From JBKPCD01 sp046727175 (GTDB lineage Bacteria > Acidobacteriota > Vicinamibacteria > Vicinamibacterales > 2-12-FULL-66-21), in assembly GCA_046727175.1 (NCBI GenBank), contig JBKPCD010000123.1:1-18705 (forward strand): a stretch of DNA of 18,705 bases, read 5' to 3'. How positions within the stretch are numbered: the first letter of the stretch is position 1; each line of letters opens with the position of its first letter. The notes below the pieces were generated by a model. The model made no database searches and had not been told where the DNA came from. It saw only the letters and a program-made list of their open reading frames with translations. Shown here piece by piece: positions 1 to 7,232 of this stretch. The translations under genes and the position numbers were made by a program.

Positions 1-274
1 ATCCAATGTTCGAGATCCCGCCGGACGACCTTACGCTAATGACCGCTCAGGTTACTTCGTCCCACGTTCCTCAGCAGTCGGACTTCGATCGACTTGCCGC
101 GTGGCCAATAACGGCCACGAATTGCCTTTTCTACTCGATTCGGCCCGAACCTGGGCGCTGCATTCACCGGCCGGCGAGAGTTCCATTCAACATGTGTGGC
201 GAAAGGCACGAGGCCAGCTTTCTGAAGTTGACGGAATCGCCAGAGCCTGCGTCGCGAGTCTTTGTTGCATGAGA
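1..274. other. Non-coding or unrecognised stretch
   Basis: I see no recognisable protein, RNA gene or repeat here. Short open frames exist on both strands, but none shows a recognisable motif or a good ribosome binding site. The stretch lies downstream of the leftward kinase gene that stops at 275. No strong hairpin followed by a T-run was seen at the kinase stop. Confidence 0.5.
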
Positions 275-2092
275 TCAATCTCTCCTGGCCCGTGACGCCG
301 AACCGACCACGAGAGGATTCTCCGTCGGGTTGTATATTTTCAGCGAAGAAGGAACAGATGAGGGACGAGGGCCGCGTTTTCGGCATACACGGTTAAGTCG
401 ACGTTCTCGCTGCTGACGAACGCGCGCGAGCGCGTCGTGACCGCGGCGCGCCCACCACTCACGGCCCATTTCGTTCGTCCAACGCGGCACATCGTCACAG
501 CCGTCGAGCAGGCCCACCAGAGCCCGGGCAGACGCCGGCCGTCTCTCGGGCCTCTTCTCGAGGCATGCCATCACGATCCCGGAGAGTCTTTCCGGTACTT
601 GAAGTCCGATCTGTTCCGCTGGCGGGACTGGCTCCGAATAAAGGTGCTGACTGCACACCTCCGCCACGGTGCGGCCTTCGAAAACGGTCCGTCCCGTCAG
701 AAGGTAGTATCCGACGCACCCCAACGAATAGAGGTCGCTTGCGGCATCGACGTGGTCGGGGGACGAGATGATTTCTGGCGCAAGATAATGGAGCGTTCCC
801 GCGAGGTTGTCTTCGTGCACGGCCCGAGCTCCCTTGTCCAGCTCCTTGACCAGGCCGAAGTCCACTACCTTGGCAATGTCGGGCGTGCCGCCGCGCTCCG
901 CCACCAGGATGACGTTGCCTGGTTTGATGTCGCGATGAATCAAACCGAGACCGTGCGCCTCTGTCAGCGCCGAGGCAACCTGGCGCATGATATGGACAAT
1001 CCGGCCCGGAGCTTGGGGGCCGTCAATTCGCACGAGATCCTCGAGATTGAGGCCGTGCAGATATTCCATGGCGTAATAGAAGATCCCGTCCGGCGTTCGC
1101 CCATAGTCGAAAATCGCGACTGTATTCGAGTGCGTCAGCTGGCTGGTGAGTTGGACCTCGCGTTCGAAGCGCTCGAGTCGTTCGGATCCCGCCTTGTCGG
1201 CTGGTAGCAGCTTTACTGCGGTCGGACGTCGCAGCATGGCATGGCTCGCACGATACACGACGCCCATTCCTCCCTCGCCGATCTTCTCGAGCAATTTGTA
1301 TTGACCGAGCTGCCACGCTTCGCGCATCTGTCGCCGTAGTCCGAAGATGACGTGTGATGCCAGCGCCGCAATGACGACCGCACCAAGGCACCACAGACTC
1401 GTCCACAAGGCATGCATGCCAGCCGTCACCGCGGTCAGCGTTTGCGTGGTGTACCAGAAATGGCTTGCGATAACGGGCGGGCATGTGGCGAGCAGTCCGA
1501 CGATGAGTGTCCGCCGCGCTGAGCTCGGAATCACGATCGCTCGGATCAGGAACCCGAACGTGAGAAGCAACAGCGCACGTGCGTACGACAGGCCTGGGAG
1601 GTCGTGGGGAATCGTCGTCGCAAAAATGATCGACGAATGCAGCGTCGCGGCCGAAATCGTCGTGACGGTATCGATGGCTCGCAGCGTCGATAGATGCACT
1701 TGACCCGTTCGACACAGAACCCACTGTCCAAGGTACAGAACGACAGCGGTCGGGATGAACCACGTGGACGGGTCAGCCAGACGGCGCGACAGGAAATTTG
1801 GGGCGCTGAGAGCGTCGGCACCGTTCCCGATGAGACAGAAACTGAGGCCAATCAGCGCGTAGACCTTTCCCAGGTAGGCGAGCCGTTCCTGCAGAAACCC
1901 GCGCGCGTCGTCGTTCGTTGACGCGTCTAAGTTTGCGATTACGTTTCGTCGGGTCCTTGTATCCTTTGGCGGACGCTGATTGTCGTCTGCAACGGACACG
2001 GCGACAAGTGCAGCTGTACGCGTCAGCTCTGCGTCGAAAGGAATGGATCGATGCGCCGTGAGATCCAGTGATCGGAGTCGACACAGATTCAT
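275..2092 (-). CDS. Membrane-anchored Ser/Thr protein kinase (PknB/Hanks type)
   Basis: This is a Hanks-type kinase with an N-terminal multi-pass membrane region, so signals are probably sensed in or near the membrane and the kinase domain faces the cytoplasm. Numbering is from the longer ATG at 2104. Hydrophobic segments lie at about 81-99, 114-131, 145-163, 172-192, 198-214 and 232-255. The kinase domain starts near 268, with P-loop GEGGMG (276-281), lysine in AVKLL (298), HRDIKPGN (390-397), DFG (415-417) and APE (442-444). All catalytic residues are present, so the enzyme should be active. A basic tail follows residue 540. I prefer the ATG at 2092 because AAGG sits 5 bases upstream; the ATG at 2104 has no clear site. 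It is monocistronic, and its upstream region holds two inverted repeats. Its substrates cannot be read from sequence. Confidence 0.93.
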   Translation of the reverse strand: MNLCRLRSLDLTAHRSIPFDAELTRTAALVAVSVADDNQRPPKDTRTRRNVIANLDASTNDDARGFLQERLAYLGKVYALIGLSFCLIGNGADALSAPNFLSRRLADPSTWFIPTAVVLYLGQWVLCRTGQVHLSTLRAIDTVTTISAATLHSSIIFATTIPHDLPGLSYARALLLLTFGFLIRAIVIPSSARRTLIVGLLATCPPVIASHFWYTTQTLTAVTAGMHALWTSLWCLGAVVIAALASHVIFGLRRQMREAWQLGQYKLLEKIGEGGMGVVYRASHAMLRRPTAVKLLPADKAGSERLERFEREVQLTSQLTHSNTVAIFDYGRTPDGIFYYAMEYLHGLNLEDLVRIDGPQAPGRIVHIMRQVASALTEAHGLGLIHRDIKPGNVILVAERGGTPDIAKVVDFGLVKELDKGARAVHEDNLAGTLHYLAPEIISSPDHVDAASDLYSLGCVGYYLLTGRTVFEGRTVAEVCSQHLYSEPVPPAEQIGLQVPERLSGIVMACLEKRPERRPASARALVGLLDGCDDVPRWTNEMGREWWARRGHDALARVRQQRERRLNRVCRKRGPRPSSVPSSLKIYNPTENPLVVGSASRARRD

Positions 2093-2148
2093 TCGGACCT
2101 TCATTCAGTTCACCGCGTGTGCTCGTGGACCGGTCGCGTTGCCGGATC

Positions 2149-2178
2149 GGAGGAAAGCGTCATTGCGATGTTTCCTCC
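2149..2178. repeat. 8-bp inverted repeat upstream of the kinase gene
   Basis: GGAGGAAA (2149-2156) and TTTCCTCC (2171-2178) form a perfect 8-bp stem around a 14-nt loop. It lies about 57 bp upstream of the preferred kinase start, so it would be in the leader or promoter on the minus strand. No T-run follows on either side, so a standard terminator is unlikely. It could be an operator or an RNA hairpin. Confidence 0.55.
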
Positions 2179-2197
2179 CTCGACCTCGCTGAATTGC

Positions 2198-2224
2198 AGC
2201 GTTGGCAACTTCGAGGCCAACGCT
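2198..2224. repeat. 9-bp inverted repeat upstream of the kinase gene
   Basis: AGCGTTGGC (2198-2206) and GCCAACGCT (2216-2224) form a perfect 9-bp stem with a 9-nt loop. It is the second strong dyad in the intergenic region upstream of the kinase. It has no T-run, so it may be an operator or a structured element. Its function is unknown. Confidence 0.55.
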
Positions 2225-2371
2225 AGATGCGAAACACAGTCCCGACGAAACGCGTCATATCAGGCAGATGATGTCCGCACGCCAACTCGGCGATAGAACT
2301 CGATCCGAGCGCGCGATCCAGATGAACGGTGGGTCATCTGCTCCTTCCAGTGAGGTGTCGGAAGGTCACTG

Positions 2372-2514
2372 GTGTTGTCACGAACGCTCGAACCAATCGA
2401 TCAGGTCGCGCCGACCGACTTGACGGTGCTCATCACAGGTGAACGGGCACAGGCAAGGCGCTGCTCGCACGTGTGCCCGGTGGCTATCACGGCGGACCTT
2501 TCACCGAAGCCGTA
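2372..2514 (+). pseudogene. Remnant of an NtrC-family sigma-54 activator (AAA+ Walker A region)
   Basis: The + strand from 2372 reads as the start of a sigma-54 interaction AAA+ domain: LEPIDQVAPTDLTVLITGE, continued after one frameshift as RGTGKALLARV. This is the classic region ending in the Walker A motif G-E-x-G-T-G-K. The shift is a missing G in the run at 2445-2447; adding one G restores GERGTGKALLARV. About 15 codons later, HGGPFTEAV (2488-2514) resembles the GAFTGA loop, as if the roughly 35 residues between had been deleted. No receiver, DNA-binding or remaining ATPase segments were found, so this is a small decayed fragment. The Walker A match is what I see directly; the GAFTGA-like part is tentative. 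Confidence 0.55.
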
Positions 2515-2654
2515 CTCTTGACTCACATGTCGCTCACGACACCGCAGGATGAGCGGTGTACGCTGCAGCGTTATATCCGGGCGGATGTCTTTCGTGGCCG
2601 CGGGTAGGCATCGAAAGCCCTTCATCGCCATGTCGGCAGTGAGGTGAGTTCAGG

Positions 2655-3173
2655 ATGTGGACTGTCACTGCGATTGCTGCCGGAGTTTTGATGCTTTCAA
2701 GCGGCGGCTCGCCGCTCGATTCGACGCTTGAACTGGCCGAGACACGGCATGCGCCGCCAGATCTGAGGCGCACAACGCCCGATCAGGCTAAACCCTTTCA
2801 TGGATGGATAACGCTGGTCGAGCGGCCGTCGGGACCCGTCACCTTCCTCATACAGGTGAAGGTGGCCGAAGGAAGCGTCGTCGCAACCGTCAGCTCTGAG
2901 CTGATGGGCACGAACACCGTTCAGGACGTCTCGAATACCGAGAACGGAATATCGCTCCGCTACACGGGTGACTTGTGGGGATATTCAGCGAACGCGGTCG
3001 TAATCTTGACGCCTCACGGGGATCAACTTCAGGCGGATTTCGCGATCATGAATCGACAGTTCGAGTTCAGCGGAATGGCCACCAAAAACCGGCAGCCAAT
3101 CCTCGTTTGGGGACACTCTATTCTCAGCGTCTTCAGCGGCCTGGTAATACCAGCAGCCCTAGACGACAGATAA
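2655..3173 (+). CDS. Predicted secreted protein of unknown function
   Basis: The protein has 172 residues. It starts at an ATG with GAGGTG 8 bases upstream, which fixes the start. The N-terminus (MWTVTAIAAGVLMLSSGG) is hydrophobic and looks like a signal peptide or signal anchor. The mature part from about residue 45 is rich in alternating hydrophobic residues (ITLVERPSGPVTFLIQV, ISLRYTG, QLQADFAI, QFEFSGMA), which suggests a small beta-rich, lipocalin-like or beta-sandwich fold. A second hydrophobic stretch (SILSVFSGLVIPAAL) sits at the C-terminus. It is convergent with the next gene, with one base between the stop codons. I do not recognise a family. Its function cannot be assigned. Confidence 0.72.
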   Translation: MWTVTAIAAGVLMLSSGGSPLDSTLELAETRHAPPDLRRTTPDQAKPFHGWITLVERPSGPVTFLIQVKVAEGSVVATVSSELMGTNTVQDVSNTENGISLRYTGDLWGYSANAVVILTPHGDQLQADFAIMNRQFEFSGMATKNRQPILVWGHSILSVFSGLVIPAALDDR

Positions 3174-3174
3174 T

Positions 3175-3381
3175 CTACTCGTCGACGATGCGCTCGATCT
3201 CGGGAGTGGGCTCTCCTCCGTCGGCAGCCTCATCGTAGCCGCGGTTGTGAGGCGACCGTTTGCCCTGCCGTTCCATTTCCTGGTCGCGATCGTTGGACTC
3301 CCGGATCCGACGGCGCTCTTCTTCGTTGTCCTCGCCGGGGATCGGAACCACCATCATGTCGTCGTCTTCGTTGTGTGCCAA
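3175..3381 (-). CDS. Small highly charged hypothetical protein with a TTG start
   Basis: The protein has 68 residues and is very rich in Glu, Asp and Arg (GEDNEEERRRIRESNDRD is typical), so it is probably a disordered or helical cytoplasmic protein. I place the start at TTG 3379-3381 because GGGAGG (3388-3393) lies exactly 6 bases upstream. A longer frame reaches 3489, but it runs through this ribosome binding site and has less plausible composition. The ATG pair further in (from MMVVPIPGED) lacks a comparable site. It lies about 150 bases downstream of the STAS gene on the same strand, with a hairpin between them, so cotranscription is uncertain. No family is recognised. Confidence 0.6.
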   Translation of the reverse strand: MAHNEDDDMMVVPIPGEDNEEERRRIRESNDRDQEMERQGKRSPHNRGYDEAADGGEPTPEIERIVDE

Positions 3382-3503
3382 GATGAACCTCCCGGTGCCG
3401 CGTGGCACGCAAAGTATTGATCGCAGCCCGTAGTATGGCATGTCACGCGATCTCGACGGGAACGTTGAGACCGCCCGGTGAACGTTCACTCTCGCACATC
3501 GGA

Positions 3504-3533
3504 GAACGGCCAGCGAGCGCTGGACGGCCGTTC
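3504..3533 (-). terminator. Hairpin overlapping the STAS stop codon
   Basis: GAACGGCCAGCG (3504-3515) can pair with CGCTGG (3518-3523) and CCGTTC (3528-3533). This gives a 12-bp GC-rich stem with a 2-nt loop and one 4-nt bulge. It covers the TGA of the STAS gene. No T-run follows on the minus strand, so intrinsic termination would be atypical. It may instead stabilise the 3' end or attenuate read-through. Confidence 0.35.
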
Positions 3534-3918
3534 AGTGCGACCTGGTGGGCGCCTGGCCTGCACTGAGCAAAGCGTACAAGCCGACTCCCTCGAGAATCTC
3601 GCGCACCCGGGTGGGGGCGCGCACTATCTTCAGCCTGCCGTTGGCCGCTATCGTCGCATTGTAAGCACGGACCAACTGGCCTACGCCTGCGGCGTCGATC
3701 GTCGAGACGCGCGCCAGGTCCAGGACGACTGTTCGGGCCCCCCCGCGAAGGATCGTATGGACGCTGTGCCGCAGTTCGCCCGTGAGCGGCGCGCGGAACG
3801 CGCCCTCGAGGGAAATCACACAATCGTCCTTCATGCACGGCGATCGAACAATTGCCCAAGACACTTTCGGTTCATGGACGTGGCTCTCCACGTCGAAGGA
3901 TTCGTTCGTCCGGTTCAT
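3532..3918 (-). CDS. STAS-domain protein (anti-anti-sigma factor-like)
   Basis: This is a single STAS domain of the SpoIIAA/RsbV type. It shows CVISLEGAFRAPL, then VVLDLARVSTIDAAGVGQLV, then GRLKIVRAPTRVREILEGVGL, which is the usual strand/helix order. Such proteins normally bind an anti-sigma kinase and are switched by Ser phosphorylation in a D-S-S-G motif. Here that motif is D-A-A-G, so the phosphoacceptor Ser is replaced by Ala and this control is probably absent. Start choice is uncertain: ATG 3918 is used here, TTG 3951 would add 11 residues, and ATG 3834 would leave the bare domain. None has a good ribosome binding site. No kinase, phosphatase or sigma partner is adjacent. Confidence 0.85.
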   Translation of the reverse strand: MNRTNESFDVESHVHEPKVSWAIVRSPCMKDDCVISLEGAFRAPLTGELRHSVHTILRGGARTVVLDLARVSTIDAAGVGQLVRAYNATIAANGRLKIVRAPTRVREILEGVGLYALLSAGQAPTRSH

Positions 3919-3951
3919 GTGTGACTCGGTTTGCTTTGACCCGTACTCCAA

Positions 3952-4252
3952 TCGTGAGACTCTAACGGGTCGTCACGCGTGATGTCCGGTTCAATTCTCG
4001 TCGAGAGGTACCAGGCGGGAGATATCCATCTCATGACTGGCCCTCGTAGTCAGGGACGTTTCAGAATCGGCAGCGGGATGCGAGAGGCTCGCTCTTCTTC
4101 TCCGATACGCACCAAGGACTCCTCCATTAGGACGTCAGTACCCCGTCCAGCGGTTCCCGCTGAAACCCACTACAAGAAAACGCTGATGAGCTGGCGCGTT
4201 TGATCCCTACACTGCGGTTCGAAGATTCTGACTACGACGAAGGGGCACTTCT
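3952..4252. other. Intergenic stretch without a convincing gene
   Basis: This lies between the pyrophosphatase stop and the STAS gene, both on the minus strand, so it should hold the STAS promoter, but no clear -35/-10 pair was picked out. On the + strand a 30-codon stretch ends at about 4256 (NADELARLIPTLRFEDSDYD...). It reads somewhat like natural protein but has no start or family match. It could be a gene remnant or chance. Confidence 0.4.
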
Positions 4253-4780
4253 CTAGCTGTGAGGCGATAGCTGCTCGAGCAACGCCAGCGCCGCGGCGGG
4301 ACCATCCCAGCCGAGGACCTTTGCGTCCTTTCCTTCGAGCACGGTGGTCGCGATCACGAAATGGGCGAGCTCGTCACGTATGCGGGAGGGGAGATCGTCG
4401 ATCGATGCGATTGAGCTTCCCCGCCGCGACGCCAGCGGTACCGCCACCAGGCGATCATTGCGGATGCGGCGCGACGCGTTGGCGGCATGGTTCTGCTCGA
4501 CGCGAAGGATGCCCGCCGCACGACAGGCGAGGACGACACCTGGGAAGGTCGGCGTATCCCAGTAGACCAGCGCATCGACTGGATCGCCGTCCGGGCCCTT
4601 GGTGGACGGCACGAATCCCCAGTCACACGGATACGACAATCCGAGCGCGAGTGGGCGCGATATCGACATCGTCTGCCAGCGCGGCTCGTATTTCAGCTTG
4701 ATGCTCGACCCACGTGGAGATTCGACGACGACGTGGAACGTCGTGCCTTCGGCGAACGTGGGAATCGTTGTGAGGTCCAT
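4253..4780 (-). CDS. ppa: Inorganic pyrophosphatase, variant family I
   Basis: The protein has 175 residues, the usual size for a bacterial soluble family I pyrophosphatase, which hydrolyses PPi to two phosphates in the cytoplasm. Matching signatures are VVVESPRG (E20), KYE (30-32), YPCDWGFVPST (50-60) and the metal-binding DGDPVD (64-69, three Asp). Compared with E. coli Ppa, several other active-site positions differ: D97 aligns with Gln96, D102 with Asn108, K104 with Arg110 (in RNDRLVAVP) and Tyr55 with Trp54. The Tyr141/Lys142 pair is absent. I believe the RNDR form marks a known subfamily, but this is from memory. The gene starts 13 bases after the CHAD gene stop, so the two are probably one operon. 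Activity is likely but not certain. Confidence 0.9.
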   Translation of the reverse strand: MDLTTIPTFAEGTTFHVVVESPRGSSIKLKYEPRWQTMSISRPLALGLSYPCDWGFVPSTKGPDGDPVDALVYWDTPTFPGVVLACRAAGILRVEQNHAANASRRIRNDRLVAVPLASRRGSSIASIDDLPSRIRDELAHFVIATTVLEGKDAKVLGWDGPAAALALLEQLSPHS

Positions 4781-4793
4781 GGTGATGCATTTC

Positions 4794-5514
4794 TCACGTG
4801 CCGATCAGGGCTCTTCGTTCAAACCCCGACGGCGCGAGGGCCGGGGTCAGCCGCGTCCCGCCGAAACGCCGCCGCAAGACGTACGCTCCTGAAGAGAGCG
4901 CGATCACGCCTGCGGTCGCCGTCGCCAACGATGGAACCACCCACGAACGGCCTATTCGAATTGCTTGCATCTGGCTCGCGATCTCCACGAGATTCTTGCA
5001 TCGAGCGAGGTAGCGCTCGTGCTGCTTGAGGGCTTCGGCTTCGACCACCTGTTTTACCAGCGTGACGAGTGCCTCCGAACCGGTTTCTGTCCGCGCCGGC
5101 ATCGACGGGGGTATCTCGTCCAGGAACGTCTGGCGGTCGTGCAGATCGCCAAGAGCGTCCTGCGCCTTCTTCAAATCGCGGAGCGGCGTGTCCAGATCCG
5201 GTGTTCCGGTGGCCCTGGCTATTTCCATCGCATAACGTATAACGTAGTTTCTTCAGCGCGATGCGAACGCCGTGGATTCGGTTCGGGAAGTAGACTCCTG
5301 CCGCCTTGCCCATGCTGCCCAACCGCGCCTGCAGCTCCTCCACCGGCCGAGGTGAGATGCCTGCCGCGAGCTGCAGCAGCTCACGAAGGCGGCGGGTGGT
5401 GACGCGGCTGTCGTGCTCGCTGGTTTCCTGACCATCACGGCAACCGGGCAACTGCGATCGCAAGGTGTCCAGCCGATCGATAAAGAGTGTGTGCGGTGTC
5501 TTCGAGTTGAACAT
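4794..5514 (-). pseudogene. CHAD-domain protein broken by a 7-bp duplication
   Basis: CHAD domains are all-helical, rich in conserved His and basic residues, and bind polyphosphate. The first frame gives MFNSKTPHTLFIDRLDTL..., RVTTRRLRELL and RIHGVRIALKKLRY. The second gives AMEIARATGTPDL, LKKAQDALGDLHDRQ and a C-terminal membrane helix (WVVPSLATATAGVIALSSGAY). The two are joined by removing one copy of a 7-bp tandem repeat at 5232-5245, giving KKLRYAMEI, which is what the family requires, and a 237-residue protein. Between LQARLGSM and GKAAGVYF about 80-90 residues usual in CHAD proteins seem missing, so an earlier in-frame deletion is likely. It lies directly upstream of ppa. The ATG at 5514 is chosen because it closely precedes the domain; the frame is open to 5601. 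Confidence 0.85.
5232..5245. repeat. 7-bp tandem duplication (ATAACGT x2) inside the CHAD gene
   Basis: ATAACGT occurs at 5232-5238 and again at 5239-5245, back to back. The extra 7 bases shift the minus-strand frame exactly between KKLRY and AMEI of the CHAD domain. Losing one copy would restore the gene, so the site is potentially reversible by slippage. Confidence 0.9.
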
Positions 5515-5687
5515 CGTCGTGGTCTCGTCCCGTCTGGCCAGCAAACCGCTGCAACGGACGCGCCACGTATTCGTTACATGTGTGAACGGCACAGTGACCA
5601 CGGCATCTCAGCCCGAAGCGCATGGCGATCGTCATCGGTCGTGGCGATCGGCCTGGGAGGAACAATTCAGGAAGCTGCCGGCTCCCT

Positions 5688-6716
5688 TCACACCTTCGTG
5701 ACGCGCTGACTGACACGGTCCCATCGCCACACAGGGCCACGACCTTGCAAGTGCACCCCGCCCAACCACCGATCTATCCCGCACGCAGCGACTCTATCTC
5801 GTTCGCCCCTCAGTACGGCTCGGCCAGCATCTGTGAGCATTACAGCGCCCCGGAGGACTTGGTCGTCCGCGCCCTTCTCGAGAACGAGCGTGAGCAACGG
5901 AGGCGACGTGCGCGACAAGGCTTCAGCAAGCCCAGCGAGCGACGCGTCTGTGAGATAGTAGGCCGTCTCGCCTTCATGCATCCGCCGGAAGGCCTTCGCC
6001 AGTGTGATCCCGGCTCCATCGGCGAGTTCGAGCAGGCGCCGTTCCGTTCGAGACAAGCCGTCGTCGGTCGCCGGGTACTCTTCGAGAAAACGTGTGACGG
6101 CCGCAGCGAGGTACGGAAGTGCTGAAGTGTCGTGCCGCCGAATCTTGTCGAGTGCCTCGGGAGTCGGCTCGCGGAATGCCGCCCAGGCCTCCCTTGCGAG
6201 GGCGTACTGCCGTTCGCCGATCCGCTGCCTGGTTTCGAGCAGCGATGCGAGCTCGCCGGGCGTCAGCTCGCCGAGCCCCTTGAAGGCAGGGCGGCCGGGA
6301 AATGACCCGATGCAGACGAGGCTCACCGGCTTCGTCGCTGGGAGGCGTTGACGAATCCAGGTCATGAGCTGAATCAGGTTCAGTTGATCGAACAAATCGT
6401 GCTCGAACCAGAGAATCAGCTCCTCGTACGTTTCGTGGCGTTCGATTGCCGCTCGCCACAAGCGCAGGTCGTTCACGGGATCGAGCGACGGATCGCTCCC
6501 GCCCCAGGCTCCGTAAGTGAGCTCGCCGGGCTCTGCGAGATAACGTCGCCGGACATCGAGCAGTTCCGCGTCGTCCAGCCCGCCGGGGACGGGCCCCTCA
6601 TAAAGTGGGTCCGCCCAGATCGACAACCTGCCCGGAATTCCGGCAGCTTCAATGAGGCGTGTCGTGCACGTTCCGTTCGCGACGTGAACGAAGCGAGTCT
6701 CCGTAGCGCACGTCAT
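5688..6716 (-). CDS. DUF1835 domain-containing protein
   Basis: The protein has 342 residues. The N-terminal part matches DUF1835: FVHVANGTCTTRLIEAAGIPG at 9-29, WADPLYEGPVP at 34-44, and the acidic/His motif LWFEHDLFDQLNLIQ at 102-116 (E104, H105, D107, D110). The C-terminal part (about 215-342) reads as a winged-helix-like segment: TERRLLELA, then LTDAGRAVLRGERDR and GIDRWLGGVHL. Both parts are usual for these two-domain cytoplasmic proteins. The molecular function of DUF1835 is not established. The start at 6716 is supported by GAGGAAG (6722-6728) 5 bases upstream; an upstream in-frame start at 6770 lacks this. It is divergent from the SET gene. Confidence 0.9.
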   Translation of the reverse strand: MTCATETRFVHVANGTCTTRLIEAAGIPGRLSIWADPLYEGPVPGGLDDAELLDVRRRYLAEPGELTYGAWGGSDPSLDPVNDLRLWRAAIERHETYEELILWFEHDLFDQLNLIQLMTWIRQRLPATKPVSLVCIGSFPGRPAFKGLGELTPGELASLLETRQRIGERQYALAREAWAAFREPTPEALDKIRRHDTSALPYLAAAVTRFLEEYPATDDGLSRTERRLLELADGAGITLAKAFRRMHEGETAYYLTDASLAGLAEALSRTSPPLLTLVLEKGADDQVLRGAVMLTDAGRAVLRGERDRVAACGIDRWLGGVHLQGRGPVWRWDRVSQRVTKV

Positions 6717-6812
6717 CTGTTCTTCCTCGACCTGATCCCCGATTGTCATCGATCCGTCGCGGCGTCGCAAAGGGGGTCATTTGGTGTCATCGTGCGACGC
6801 TCCGCGTCATGA

Positions 6813-7232
6813 TTGAATAGGCGGGTGACCGGCCTTCCGCGCCTCGTGCGGCGTCGCTCGGCAATCTCCGGCTGGGGCGTGTATGCTGCGCAACGAATCG
6901 AGAGAAACACGCGCATCGTCGAGTACAAAGGCGAGCTCGTGTCACAGGCCGAAGGGTGGCGCCGCGAACGACGGTACCTGCCGCGCAAGCGCATCTGGAT
7001 CTTCAACATCGACGAGCGCTGGGCGCGTGACGCCGCGGTCGGCGGCAATATCGCGCGCTACATCAATCACGCCTGCCATCCGAATTGCTACGTCGACATC
7101 GTCGGCTCCACGATCTGGATTCTCGCGTCGCGCCGCATCGACAGAGGCGAAGAGCTGACGTACGACTACAACACGGAAGGCATCGCGGGTATCCGATGTC
7201 GATGCCGTCCATGCTGCCGGCGGATTCTGTAG
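6813..7232 (+). CDS. SET-domain protein, predicted protein-lysine methyltransferase
   Basis: A compact SET domain fills the whole 139-residue protein. It shows SAISGWGVYAAQRI (16-29), VEYKGELVS (36-44), ARYINHACHPNC (81-92, the RYINHSCxPN motif with Ala for Ser), GEELTYDYN (112-120) and a post-SET cysteine cluster CRCRPCC (129-135) that with C92 would bind zinc. SET enzymes transfer methyl from S-adenosylmethionine to lysine. Bacterial members are known but their targets are mostly not. The start is uncertain: TTG at 6813 or GTG at 6825, the latter with only a weak AGG upstream. The stop codon touches the point where the arsN2 fragment on the other strand ends. Horizontal origin is possible but not shown. 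Confidence 0.88.
   Translation: MNRRVTGLPRLVRRRSAISGWGVYAAQRIERNTRIVEYKGELVSQAEGWRRERRYLPRKRIWIFNIDERWARDAAVGGNIARYINHACHPNCYVDIVGSTIWILASRRIDRGEELTYDYNTEGIAGIRCRCRPCCRRIL

Noticed and set aside
437..1207. Long + strand open frame of 256 codons
   Set aside because: It is antisense to the kinase catalytic domain, which has all Hanks motifs. The frame has no family features.
4163..4256. Frame ending NADELARLIPTLRFEDSDYD before 4256
   Set aside because: About 30 codons without a start or a family match; it may be chance.
6942..7232. Continuation of the arsN2 frame as one 147-residue protein
   Set aside because: Past 7233 it reads the antisense of the SET gene and has no GNAT features, so I treat only 7233-7385 as real.
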